Assembly: GCF_006349365.1 (NCBI RefSeq)
Contig: NZ_CP040899.1
Location: forward strand, 2,294,001-2,358,000
Origin: Georgenia wutianyii
GTDB lineage: Bacteria; Actinomycetota; Actinomycetes; Actinomycetales; Actinomycetaceae
Length of the DNA stretch: 64,000 bases
Direction of reading: 5' to 3'
The first letter of the stretch is position 1. Every line of letters begins with the position of its first letter. Under the pieces are notes generated by a model. The model was not told the DNA's origin and did no database searches. It worked only from the letters and a program-made list of their open reading frames with translations. Positions 17,082 to 24,553 of this stretch are shown here, one piece after another. A program made the translations under genes and the position numbers.

Positions 17082-18530
17082 TCAGTCCTGGGACTCGCTA
17101 CGGTCGCCCGACCACTCGGTGTGGAACACCCCGGGCTTGTCGACCCGGTGGTAGGTGTGCGCCCCGAAGAAGTCGCGCAGCCCCTGGATGAGGGAGGCCG
17201 GCAGCCGCTCGGCGCGGACGGTGTCGTAGTAGGCGAGGGCGGCGGAGAAGCCCGGCACCGGCACGCCGTTGGCGACCGCGTGGGTGATGGCCGCGCGCCA
17301 GCCGGCCTGGCTGGACTCCAGGCCCGCCGCGACGGACGGCGCCTCGAGGAGCGTGGTGAGGTTGTGCGCCGCGTACTCCGAGCGGATCCGCTCGAGCAGG
17401 CGGGCACGGATGATGCAGCCCGCGCGCCAGATCTTGGCGACGCCCGCGATGTCGATGTCCCAGCCGAACTGCTCGGAGGCGGTGCGGATCTGGTCCAGGC
17501 CCTGGGCGTAGGCGACGACCTTCGAGGCCCACAGCGCCTGGCGGACGTTCTCGACGAGCTCGGCGCGCTGGGCGGCGTCGGAAGCCTCGCGGTGGGGGCC
17601 GTGGAGGGCGGCGCGGGCGGCCTCGCGCAGCGCGGTGTGACCCGAGCTGGAGCGGGCGAAGACGGACTCGGCGATGGTGTTGACCGGCACGCCGAGCTCG
17701 AGGGCGATCTGCACCGTCCACTGCCCGGTGCCCTTCTGGGCTGCCGCGTCCGCCACGACGTCGACGAACGGCTTGCCCGTCTCGGCGTCGACGTGGCGCA
17801 GCACGTCGGCGGTGATCTCGATGAGGTAGGAGTCCAGGTCCCCGGTGTTCCACTCGCTGAACACGTCGGCGAGCTCGGGGGCGGAGAACCCGGCCGAGCG
17901 CAGGATGTCGTAGGCCTCGGCGATGAACTGCATGTCGGCGTACTCGATGCCGTTGTGCACCATCTTGACGAAGTGACCCGCGCCGTCGGGGCCGATGTGG
18001 GTGCAGCAGGGCTCGCCGTCGACCTTGGCCGAGATGTCCTCGAGGATCGGGCCGAGGGTCACGTAGGACTCCGCGGGGCCGCCGGGCATGATGCTCGGGC
18101 CGTTGAGCGCGCCCTCCTCGCCGCCGGAGATGCCGGCGCCGACGAAGTGCAGGCCCTTGTCGCGCAGGTAGGCCTCGCGGCGGCGGGTGTCCTCGTAGTG
18201 GGCGTTGCCGCCGTCGACGACGATGTCCCCCTCCTCGAGGAGCGGGATGAGGGACTCGATGACCGCGTCGGTGGGGCCGCCGGCCTTGACCATGATGATC
18301 ATCTTGCGCGGCCGCTCGAGGCTCGCGACGAAGTCGGCGAGCTCGGCCGACGGGACGAAGGTGCCCTCGTCGCCGTGCGCCGCGACCAGCTCCTCGGTCT
18401 TCGCGGCGGTCCGGTTGTAGAGCGCCACGGAGTACCCGTGACGCGCCAGGTTGCGGGCGAGGTTGCTGCCCATGACAGCGAGTCCGATGACTCCGATCTG
18501 CGCGGAGGCAGTCGCTTTGTTGTCAGTCAC
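17082..18530 (-). CDS. gnd: 6-phosphogluconate dehydrogenase (decarboxylating)
   Basis: A 482-residue enzyme of the long form. The NADP-binding motif GLAVMGSNLARN is at about residue 16, followed by VDGGNAHYEDT, GISGGEEGAL, and the substrate/catalytic block KMVHNGIEYADMQ. The GTG start at 18530 has AAAGGA upstream. It oxidises 6-phosphogluconate to ribulose 5-phosphate plus CO2 with NADP. In this locus it is the natural continuation of gluconokinase. A single GGCAA half-site lies 88 bp upstream, weaker than those of the other genes. Confidence 0.95.
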   Translation of the reverse strand: MTDNKATASAQIGVIGLAVMGSNLARNLARHGYSVALYNRTAAKTEELVAAHGDEGTFVPSAELADFVASLERPRKMIIMVKAGGPTDAVIESLIPLLEEGDIVVDGGNAHYEDTRRREAYLRDKGLHFVGAGISGGEEGALNGPSIMPGGPAESYVTLGPILEDISAKVDGEPCCTHIGPDGAGHFVKMVHNGIEYADMQFIAEAYDILRSAGFSAPELADVFSEWNTGDLDSYLIEITADVLRHVDAETGKPFVDVVADAAAQKGTGQWTVQIALELGVPVNTIAESVFARSSSGHTALREAARAALHGPHREASDAAQRAELVENVRQALWASKVVAYAQGLDQIRTASEQFGWDIDIAGVAKIWRAGCIIRARLLERIRSEYAAHNLTTLLEAPSVAAGLESSQAGWRAAITHAVANGVPVPGFSAALAYYDTVRAERLPASLIQGLRDFFGAHTYHRVDKPGVFHTEWSGDRSESQD

Positions 18531-18573
18531 GTGCTGGTCCTTTGGTCGGCGGCTTGGTGTCGCTACGGCCCTC

Positions 18574-18623
18574 AGTATGGCGGCGGGCCCCCGCCCGGCC
18601 GCAGTGGTGTCCATCAGTTGCCA
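18574..18623 (-). promoter_or_regulatory. gnd upstream region: weak -10 and one GGCAA half-site
   Basis: On the minus strand a CATACT box (18574-18579) could be a -10. Further upstream GGCAACTGAT is followed 10 bp later by the degenerate GGACA. This is at most a weak member of the direct-repeat operator set. Confidence 0.3.
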
Positions 18624-18628
18624 CGGCC

Positions 18629-19660
18629 TCAGGACCGCATGAGCCGGCCCCGGCGCACGCGGGCGGTGGAGTCCCGCGCGATGAGCTTGACCGGCAGCAC
18701 GACGGGCTGCTCGCTGGAGCGCGCGCCACCGATGATCGCGAGGAGGTTGCGCACCGCCGTGGCGCCCTGCAGCGACAGCGGCGAGGCGACGGAGGTGAGC
18801 GCGGGGACGGTGAGCGCCCCCGTGCGGCTGTTGTCGAAGCCGACCACGCTCACGTCGCCGGGCACCGACACCCCCAGGGCGCGCAGGCCACGGACGAAGC
18901 CGACGGCCATGATGTCGTTGAAGGCGACGACGGCGGTGCTCGGGTTCTGCGCCCACCGCCGGGCGGCCTTGGCCCCGCCCTCGACGGTCGGGGCGTTGGG
19001 GCCGATCCGGCGCACGCGCAGCTCCAGCTCCAGGCCCGCCTCCTCCAGACCGCGCCAGCGCACGCCGTCGGCCCACGACGCCTCGGGGCCCGCGACGTAG
19101 GTGATCTCGCGGTGCCCGAGCTGCCCGAGGTGTTCAGCGGCCCGCCGCACCCCGCGGGCGCCGTCGGTGAGCACGCTCGGCAGCCCGCTGACGACCCGGT
19201 TGAGGACGATGACCGGCCGCTGCTTGGCGATCGCCCGGATGCCCAGGTCCGAGAGCCGCGGGCTGGTGAGGACGAGCCCGTCGACGGCGCTGAGGAACTT
19301 CTCCGCGGCGTCCCGCTCACGCACGTAGGACTCCTGGGCGTCGAAGAGGAGCATCGTGTACCCGGCCGCCTCCGCGGCGGCCTCGGCCCCCCGGATGACG
19401 TCGACGAAGAGCGGGTTGCCGATGTCGGCGACGACCATGGCGAGCATCCGCGTGTTGACGGAGCTGAGGACGGGCGCCACCGACGAGCGCCGGTACCCGA
19501 GCAGGGCGGCCGCGTCGCGGACCTTCTCCGCCGTCACCGCGCTCACCCGCCCGGGCCGGGCCAGGGCACGCGACACCGTCGACGGCGCGACCCCGGCGGC
19601 CTTGGCGACGTCGTAGATCGTCGGCGCCCGGCCGGGGTCATTCGCTCCCTCGTTGTCCAT
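18629..19660 (-). CDS. LacI-family transcriptional regulator
   Basis: A 343-residue regulator. The LacI helix-turn-helix and hinge are clear (TIYDVAKAAGVAPSTVSRAL at about residues 13-32), followed by a periplasmic-binding-protein-like sensor domain (MVVADIGNPLFVDVIRGAE ... VVGFDNSRTG). Such proteins repress, or sometimes activate, sugar-use genes and respond to a sugar or sugar phosphate. The ATG at 19660 follows a TACCGT -10 box by 7 nt, so the transcript is probably leaderless. Its own promoter overlaps the palindrome GTGGCAACAAGTTGCCAC, made from the same half-site seen across the locus, suggesting autoregulation and control of the sugar-acid genes. Confidence 0.9.
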   Translation of the reverse strand: MDNEGANDPGRAPTIYDVAKAAGVAPSTVSRALARPGRVSAVTAEKVRDAAALLGYRRSSVAPVLSSVNTRMLAMVVADIGNPLFVDVIRGAEAAAEAAGYTMLLFDAQESYVRERDAAEKFLSAVDGLVLTSPRLSDLGIRAIAKQRPVIVLNRVVSGLPSVLTDGARGVRRAAEHLGQLGHREITYVAGPEASWADGVRWRGLEEAGLELELRVRRIGPNAPTVEGGAKAARRWAQNPSTAVVAFNDIMAVGFVRGLRALGVSVPGDVSVVGFDNSRTGALTVPALTSVASPLSLQGATAVRNLLAIIGGARSSEQPVVLPVKLIARDSTARVRRGRLMRS

Positions 19661-19667
19661 GCGCGCC

Positions 19668-19697
19668 ACGGTATGGTCACGGGGCAACCGGTGGCAA
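19668..19697 (-). promoter_or_regulatory. Promoter candidate for the LacI-type regulator
   Basis: TTGCCA (-35, 19692-19697 on the minus strand), 18-bp spacer, TACCGT (-10, 19668-19673), then 7 nt to the ATG. The -35 box lies inside the operator palindrome. Confidence 0.55.
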
Positions 19698-19708
19698 CAA
19701 GTTGCCAC
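19683..19708. promoter_or_regulatory. Operator candidate: GGCAA direct repeat plus perfect palindrome
   Basis: GGCAA at 19683 and again at 19693 (10-bp spacing); the second copy is the left arm of the perfect 18-bp palindrome GTGGCAACAAGTTGCCAC at 19691-19708. It lies between the divergent regulator and larE genes. Confidence 0.7.
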
Positions 19709-19762
19709 GTCGCCTCCCGGCCCGCGCACACTGGCAGCTCACGTGCCCGAAGGAGCAGCTCC

Positions 19763-20620
19763 ATGACGACGACGACCGCGGTACCCGGCCTCACCGGACC
19801 GGTGGCACAGGCCGCGGAACGGGTCGAGCAGATGCTCGCCGGTCACGCTCCACTGGGCGTGGCCTACTCAGGCGGGGTCGACTCCGCCACCCTCCTCGCC
19901 ATGGCGGTGCGCACCCTCGGCCCCGCGAACGTCGTCGCCGTGCTCGGGGTCTCCCCCAGCCTCGCGACGGACGAGCGGGCCAGGGCGCACGAGACCGCCG
20001 CCTTCATCGGCGCGCGCGTCGTGGAGATCGAGACCCACGAGGGACAGTCCGCGGCCTACCGCGCCAACGGCCCGGACCGCTGCTTCCACTGCAAGGACGA
20101 GCTGTTCACCCGGATCTCCGACGAGCTCGTCGCCGAGCTCGGGCTGTCGGCCGTCGCCTACGGCGAGAACGCCGACGACGCGAAGCGGCCGGACCGGCCC
20201 GGCTCGCAGGCCGCGACCAACCACCGCGTGCTGCGCCCGCTCGCCGAGGCCGGGATGACCAAGGCGATGGTCCGGGAGACGGCCCGGGCACTGGCCCTGC
20301 CCGTCGCGGACAAGCCCGCCGCTCCCTGCCTCGCCTCGCGCATCCCGCACTTCGAGGAGGTCACCCCGGAGAAGCTGCGCCAGGTCGACCAGGCGGAGGC
20401 CGCCCTGCGCCGGCTCGGGTTCACCGACTCGCGCGTCCGCCACCACGGCGACGTCGCCCGCGTCGAGCTGCGCGCTGAGGAGCTCCTCGTCGCGGTCCAC
20501 CGGCGCGAGGACGTCGACGCCGCCGTGCGTGCGGCCGGCTTCCGGTTCGTGGCGCTCGACCTGCGCGGCATCCAGTCCGGCGCCTTCACCCTCCCGCTCG
20601 TCACCCGCAGCCATGACTGA
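19763..20620 (+). CDS. larE: LarE, sulfur transferase for the nickel-pincer nucleotide cofactor
   Basis: A 285-residue ATP-pyrophosphatase-type enzyme. The PP-loop SGGVDS is at residues 36-41 and the LarE C-terminal half has the Arg/His-rich LRQVDQAEAALRRLG ... VRHHGDVARVEL pattern. It carries three cysteines at the expected places: Cys107 and Cys110 (CFHC) and Cys189 (PCLASR). Cys189 corresponds to the sacrificial sulfur donor of single-Cys LarE; having all three resembles the branch described as holding a [4Fe-4S] cluster that passes sulfur catalytically. LarE converts the biscarboxylated nicotinate nucleotide to the bisthiocarboxylate. AAGGAG precedes the ATG. It overlaps larB by 8 nt. Confidence 0.9.
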   Translation: MTTTTAVPGLTGPVAQAAERVEQMLAGHAPLGVAYSGGVDSATLLAMAVRTLGPANVVAVLGVSPSLATDERARAHETAAFIGARVVEIETHEGQSAAYRANGPDRCFHCKDELFTRISDELVAELGLSAVAYGENADDAKRPDRPGSQAATNHRVLRPLAEAGMTKAMVRETARALALPVADKPAAPCLASRIPHFEEVTPEKLRQVDQAEAALRRLGFTDSRVRHHGDVARVELRAEELLVAVHRREDVDAAVRAAGFRFVALDLRGIQSGAFTLPLVTRSHD

Positions 20621-21290
20621 GGACTGGCAGCCGGGGCCCGAGCTCACCCGGGTGGTCCGCCTCGACCACGACCGCGCCGCCCGCCGCGGCTACCCCGAGG
20701 CCGTGCTGTGCGAGCCGAAGACGGTGGAGCAGGTGTCGCTCATCGCCGCCGAGGTCGCGCAGGCGGGCAGCCCCACCCTGTTCACCCGGGTCTCCCCCGA
20801 GCAGGCGCAGGCCGTCCTCGCCGCACTGCCCGACGCCCACCACGACCCCGTCGCCCGGCTCCTCGCCTGGCCGGCGCAGCCGCCCGAGCCGACCGGCGGG
20901 CTCGTCGTCGTCCTCAGCGCGGGCACCTCCGACCTGCCCGTCGCCCGGGAGGCCGAGCTCACCGCGCGTTACCTCGGACGGCGCACCGAGCTCGTCGTCG
21001 ACGTCGGCGTCGCCGGGCTGCACCGCGTCCTGGGCCAGCTCGACCTGCTGCGCTCCGCACGCGTCGTCGTCGTCGCCGCGGGGATGGACGGCGCCCTCCC
21101 GAGCGTCGTCGCGGGCCTGGTGAGCTGCCCGGTCGTCGCCGTCCCTACCTCGGTCGGGTACGGGGCCGCCTTCGGGGGCGTGGCCCCTCTCCTGTCGATG
21201 CTCAACGCGTGCTCCCCCGGGGTGGCCGTGGTCAACATCGACAACGGCTACGGCGGGGGCCACCTCGCCGCCCAGATCGCCGCGACCTGA
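20613..21290 (+). CDS. larB: LarB, pyridinium-3,5-biscarboxylic acid mononucleotide synthase
   Basis: A 225-residue protein whose C-terminal two thirds resemble AIR carboxylase (PurE): SAGTSDLPVAREAE, then DVGVAGLHRVL and VVVAAGMDGALPSVVAGL, ending in PTSVGYGAAFGG and NIDNGYGGGH. LarB carboxylates nicotinic acid adenine dinucleotide, the first step of nickel-pincer cofactor synthesis. The ATG at 20613 lies inside the end of larE, so the two are coupled. larC, the nickel inserter needed for the last step, is not in this window. Confidence 0.92.
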   Translation: MTEDWQPGPELTRVVRLDHDRAARRGYPEAVLCEPKTVEQVSLIAAEVAQAGSPTLFTRVSPEQAQAVLAALPDAHHDPVARLLAWPAQPPEPTGGLVVVLSAGTSDLPVAREAELTARYLGRRTELVVDVGVAGLHRVLGQLDLLRSARVVVVAAGMDGALPSVVAGLVSCPVVAVPTSVGYGAAFGGVAPLLSMLNACSPGVAVVNIDNGYGGGHLAAQIAAT

Positions 21291-21302
21291 GCGCGACAAG
21301 TC

Positions 21303-21320
21303 GCGGCAACTTTTTGCCGC
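21303..21320. terminator. Short hairpin after larB (terminator or operator)
   Basis: GCGGCAA and TTGCCGC pair over a CTTT loop, 13 bp beyond the larB stop. No T-tract follows on the + strand. The arms also contain the GGCAA/TTGCC half-site, so a regulatory role cannot be excluded. Confidence 0.4.
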
Positions 21321-21488
21321 GCACCGAGGCGCTGTGGGTGAATCGGCACCAGTGACGTCCGGCGGCCACGGTGGCCCGCCGCCGCCGCTGCCCCACCCTG
21401 ACCGGAAGGTCCTCGCCCGGCCGGTCCCTCCCCCTCCCCGTAGAGTGAAGCGCGGCAGCCGCCGACGCACGTGAGAAAGGCCTCGCCG

Positions 21489-22709
21489 ATGCCCAGCACC
21501 AGCGCCGCAGGTCGCGGCCCCATCGCCTCCTACCGCGTGAGGCTGGGCAACGAGACGTTCGCGGGCATGATCCTGCTCGCCGGGGCGCTCATCGCCCTCG
21601 TCTGGGCCAACTCCCCGTGGCGCGACGCGTACGCCTCGCTCTCCGACATCACCATCGGCCCCGCCTCCCTGCACCTGGACCTCTCGCTCGCCTCGTGGGC
21701 GTCGGACGGCCTGCTCGCGATCTTCTTCTTCGTCGTCGGCCTCGAGCTCAAGGAGGAGTTCGTCTCCGGCTCGCTGCGCAACATCCGAACCGCCGCCGTG
21801 CCGGTCATCGCGGCCTTCTTCGGCGTCGCCGGACCGGTCGTCGTCTACCTCGCCATCCAGGCCGTCACCGGCTCTGGCGTCTGGCAGGGCTGGCCGGTGC
21901 CGGTCGCGACCGACATCGCCTTCGCCGTCGCGCTGCTCGGCATCTTCGGGCGCGGCTTCCCACCGGCGCTGCGCACCTTCCTGCTCACCCTCGCCGTCGT
22001 CGACGACCTCATCGGCATCGTCATCATCGCCGTCGTCTTCGCCGGCGGGCTGAACTACCTCATGCTCGCCGGGACCTTCCTCGCCGTCGCCGTCTTCGCC
22101 GTCCTCGTGCGCCGCGGCGTCACCGCCTGGTGGATCCTCCTGCCCCTCGGCATCGTCGCCTGGGCGCTCATGCACGCCGCCGGCGTCCACGCGACCATCG
22201 CGGGTGTCCTCCTCGGCATGGTCGTCCCGGCCACCGCGCGCGCCGGTCAGAGCGAGCCGCTCACCCACCGCTTCAGCAGCTCGGTCGGGTGGATCTCCAC
22301 CGGCATCGTGCTGCCGGTCTTCGCGTTCTTCGCAGCCGGGGTGAACGTCGTCGACGCCGGTGGCCTCCTCGGCGTCCTCACCGACCCGGTCTCCGTGGGT
22401 ATCGCCGTCGCGCTGCCGATCGGCAAGCTCATCGGCATCTGGGGCGGGACGGCGCTGCTCGTCACGCTCACCCCGCTCGTCCTCGGCAAGGGCATCAACC
22501 TCAAGGACATGGTCGGCATGAGCCTGCTCGCGGGCGTCGGCTTCACCGTCTCGCTGCTCATCGCCCAGCTCGCCTTCGACCCGGGCTCCGTCGAGGGCAG
22601 CCACGCCCGCGTCGGAGTCCTGCTCGGCTCCTTCCTCGCCGCGATCCTCGGCGGGATCGCCCTACGCATCCGCGCCCGCTACCGGCTGCAGGAGGCCGGG
22701 CGCGGGTGA
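21489..22709 (+). CDS. nhaA: Na+/H+ antiporter NhaA
   Basis: A 406-residue membrane protein with about 12 hydrophobic segments. Family blocks include FFFVVGLELKEEF, PVATDIAFAVALLGI and LAVVDDLIGI, the last carrying the tandem aspartates that bind Na+ and H+; the C-terminal half contains AGVHATIAGVLLGM and GVGFTVSLLIAQLAF. The ATG at 21489 is chosen for the GAAAGG 8 nt upstream. It exports sodium in exchange for protons to maintain pH and salt balance. It is monocistronic and begins 198 bp after larB, with no sign of the GGCAA array directly before it. Confidence 0.95.
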   Translation: MPSTSAAGRGPIASYRVRLGNETFAGMILLAGALIALVWANSPWRDAYASLSDITIGPASLHLDLSLASWASDGLLAIFFFVVGLELKEEFVSGSLRNIRTAAVPVIAAFFGVAGPVVVYLAIQAVTGSGVWQGWPVPVATDIAFAVALLGIFGRGFPPALRTFLLTLAVVDDLIGIVIIAVVFAGGLNYLMLAGTFLAVAVFAVLVRRGVTAWWILLPLGIVAWALMHAAGVHATIAGVLLGMVVPATARAGQSEPLTHRFSSSVGWISTGIVLPVFAFFAAGVNVVDAGGLLGVLTDPVSVGIAVALPIGKLIGIWGGTALLVTLTPLVLGKGINLKDMVGMSLLAGVGFTVSLLIAQLAFDPGSVEGSHARVGVLLGSFLAAILGGIALRIRARYRLQEAGRG

Positions 22710-22716
22710 CGGCGGC

Positions 22717-23115
22717 TCAGTACATGAGCCGCCCGATCCAGCTCGCCACCCCGAGGACGAACGCGTAGGTCCCCACGGCGAGCGCCGCGACCGCCGGCCA
22801 GCGGGGCGACACCCGCTGGCCGAGCGCGACGATCCCGAGCACGATCGCCCCGACGGCCAGCACGAGGGTGAGGAGCAGGTCGACGGACTCGTAGACGTCG
22901 ACGTTCGCCACGCTCGGCGCGGTGATCGCGTAGATGATGCGCCACGCGGTGAGCAGGCCCGCGACGGTCACGGCGATCCAGCCCAGGCGGTTGCGGTTGC
23001 GCGCCGACTCCGGCCGGCGTGCCGCTGGTGCCGCTCCCCCGGGCCGCGCGCTCTTGGCGTCGCCCTGTCCCGTGGGCGTCCCGCGGTCCGCCCTGCCCTG
23101 CTCCGGTGCAGACAT
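22717..23115 (-). CDS. Small membrane protein of unknown function
   Basis: A 132-residue protein not recognised. The first 40 residues are hydrophilic, rich in Gly, Ala, Arg and Pro, followed by three hydrophobic segments (about 45-65, 78-98 and 105-128). GAGGAGG is placed 5 nt before the ATG, so translation is likely. The length and layout recall small actinobacterial proteins often annotated as DUF4190-like, but that match was not verified. It is convergent with nhaA (7 bp apart) and divergent from the amidohydrolase. Confidence 0.7.
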   Translation of the reverse strand: MSAPEQGRADRGTPTGQGDAKSARPGGAAPAARRPESARNRNRLGWIAVTVAGLLTAWRIIYAITAPSVANVDVYESVDLLLTLVLAVGAIVLGIVALGQRVSPRWPAVAALAVGTYAFVLGVASWIGRLMY

Positions 23116-23189
23116 GGTGTCCTCCTCACCGGGGCGCCGCTGCGCCCCTGCGCCCAGCCTGCCACTACGACAGGTGGTACGACTGGACC

Positions 23190-24419
23190 ATGACATCCTC
23201 ATTCCAGCCCATCCGCACCCGCACCAGCTCCGTCGCCGTCGTCGGCGGCCGCGTCGTCCCGGTGGACGGCGAGCCGATCGAGGGCGGGACCGTCCTCGTC
23301 GTCGACGGCGTCATCCGGGAGGTCGGCGCCGACGTCGCCGTCCCGGACGGCGTGCCGGTCATCGACGCGCGCGGCTCGTGGGTGCTGCCGGGATTCGTCG
23401 AGTCGCACGCGCACCTCGGCGTGCACGAGGAGGGCGAGGGCTGGGCGGGCCAGGACGTCAACGAGATGACCGACCCGGTCGGTGCCGGCCTGCGCGCCGT
23501 CGACGGGATCAACATCGAGGAGGAGGGCTTCCGCGACGCACTCCTCGGCGGGGTCACCGCCGCCGTCGTCAAGCCCGGGTCGGGCAACCCCATCGGCGGG
23601 CAGACCGTCGCGATGAAGACGTGGGGCGGGCGCACCGTGGACGAGCAGGTCTTCCGGGAGCGTGTCTCGGTCAAGGCCGCGCTCGGGGAGAACCCCAAGC
23701 GGGTCTACGGCGACAAGAAGGCGCTCCCCTCGACCCGGCTCGGGGTCGCGAAGGTCATCCGCGACGCGTTCGTCGACGCGGAGAACTACCGCGCCAGGCG
23801 GGAGCACGCGCTGGCGGAGGGCAAGCCGTTCGACCGCGACCTCACGCTGGAGACGCTCGTCGCCGTCCTGGACGGCGAGCTCATCTGGGACCAGCACACA
23901 CACCGCCACGACGACATCGCCACGGCGATCCGGCTCGCGGAGGAGTTCGGCTACCGGCTCGTCGTCAACCACGGCACCGACGGCGCGCGCATCGCCGACG
24001 TCCTCGCCGAGAAGAACGTCCCGGTGATCTTCGGTCCGATGTTCACCAGCCGCTCCAAGGTCGAGCTGCGCGACCGCGACATCGCCAACCTCGCCCGGCT
24101 CGCCGAGGCCGGGGTGCTCGTCGCGATCACCACCGACGCTCCCGTCGTGCCGATCAACTTCCTCGTCCACCAGGCCTCCCTCGCGGTCAAGGAGGGCCTG
24201 GACCGGGACGTCGCGCTGCGCGCGCTCACCGTCAACCCCGCGCAGATCCTCGGCCTGGACGACCGGGTCGGTGCGCTGCGCCCCGGCCTCGACGGCGACG
24301 TCGTCGTGTGGGACGGCGACCCGCTCGACGTGTTCTCCCGCGTGCAGCGCGTGCTCATCACCGGCACCGAGGTGTACTCCGCCGAGCACGGCGTCCACGA
24401 GCGCTCCGAGCGCTTCTGA
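23190..24419 (+). CDS. Amidohydrolase (imidazolonepropionase-like)
   Basis: A 409-residue TIM-barrel amidohydrolase. After a beta-rich N-terminal composite domain comes the metal-binding HxH in FVESHAHLGVHEEG (about residue 68), then GSGNPIGGQTVAMKTWGG, GENPKRVYG, a His-containing strand (QHTHRHDD), VNHGTDG and the C-terminal TTDAPVVP with the metal-ligand Asp. This pattern matches the imidazolonepropionase-like branch with cyclic-amide or dipeptide-like substrates; which substrate is unknown. The ATG at 23190 is chosen since upstream in-frame sequence is unrelated. It is monocistronic, followed by a strong 13-bp hairpin. Confidence 0.85.
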   Translation: MTSSFQPIRTRTSSVAVVGGRVVPVDGEPIEGGTVLVVDGVIREVGADVAVPDGVPVIDARGSWVLPGFVESHAHLGVHEEGEGWAGQDVNEMTDPVGAGLRAVDGINIEEEGFRDALLGGVTAAVVKPGSGNPIGGQTVAMKTWGGRTVDEQVFRERVSVKAALGENPKRVYGDKKALPSTRLGVAKVIRDAFVDAENYRARREHALAEGKPFDRDLTLETLVAVLDGELIWDQHTHRHDDIATAIRLAEEFGYRLVVNHGTDGARIADVLAEKNVPVIFGPMFTSRSKVELRDRDIANLARLAEAGVLVAITTDAPVVPINFLVHQASLAVKEGLDRDVALRALTVNPAQILGLDDRVGALRPGLDGDVVVWDGDPLDVFSRVQRVLITGTEVYSAEHGVHERSERF

Positions 24420-24480
24420 GGCTGGCGAGCCCTCGCGCTACGGCCGTGCGGGCGTGGCTCCGACTCTGCGCCCGCTCGTG

Positions 24481-24514
24481 CGACCGTGCGCCCGTTGTCA
24501 GGGGCGCACGGTCG
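24481..24514. terminator. Hairpin terminator after the amidohydrolase
   Basis: A perfect 13-bp stem, CGACCGTGCGCCC with its complement, and an 8-nt loop. It lies 61 bp beyond the amidohydrolase stop and 40 bp before the next start. Confidence 0.6.
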
Positions 24515-24540
24515 CGCGGTGCTCCGAACGGCCGGCGGGA

Positions 24541-24546
24541 TACGGT
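24541..24546 (+). promoter_or_regulatory. Leaderless -10 box (TACGGT)
   Basis: TACGGT is 7 nt before the ATG at 24554, the spacing that places the transcription start at the start codon. The intervening bases are G-rich (CGGGGGT) and could also aid ribosome binding. Confidence 0.45.
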
Positions 24547-24553
24547 CGGGGGT

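Noticed and set aside
20601..22604. A minus strand open frame of about 660 codons opposite larB and nhaA
   Set aside because: Antisense shadow; larB and nhaA have clear family motifs in the other strand.
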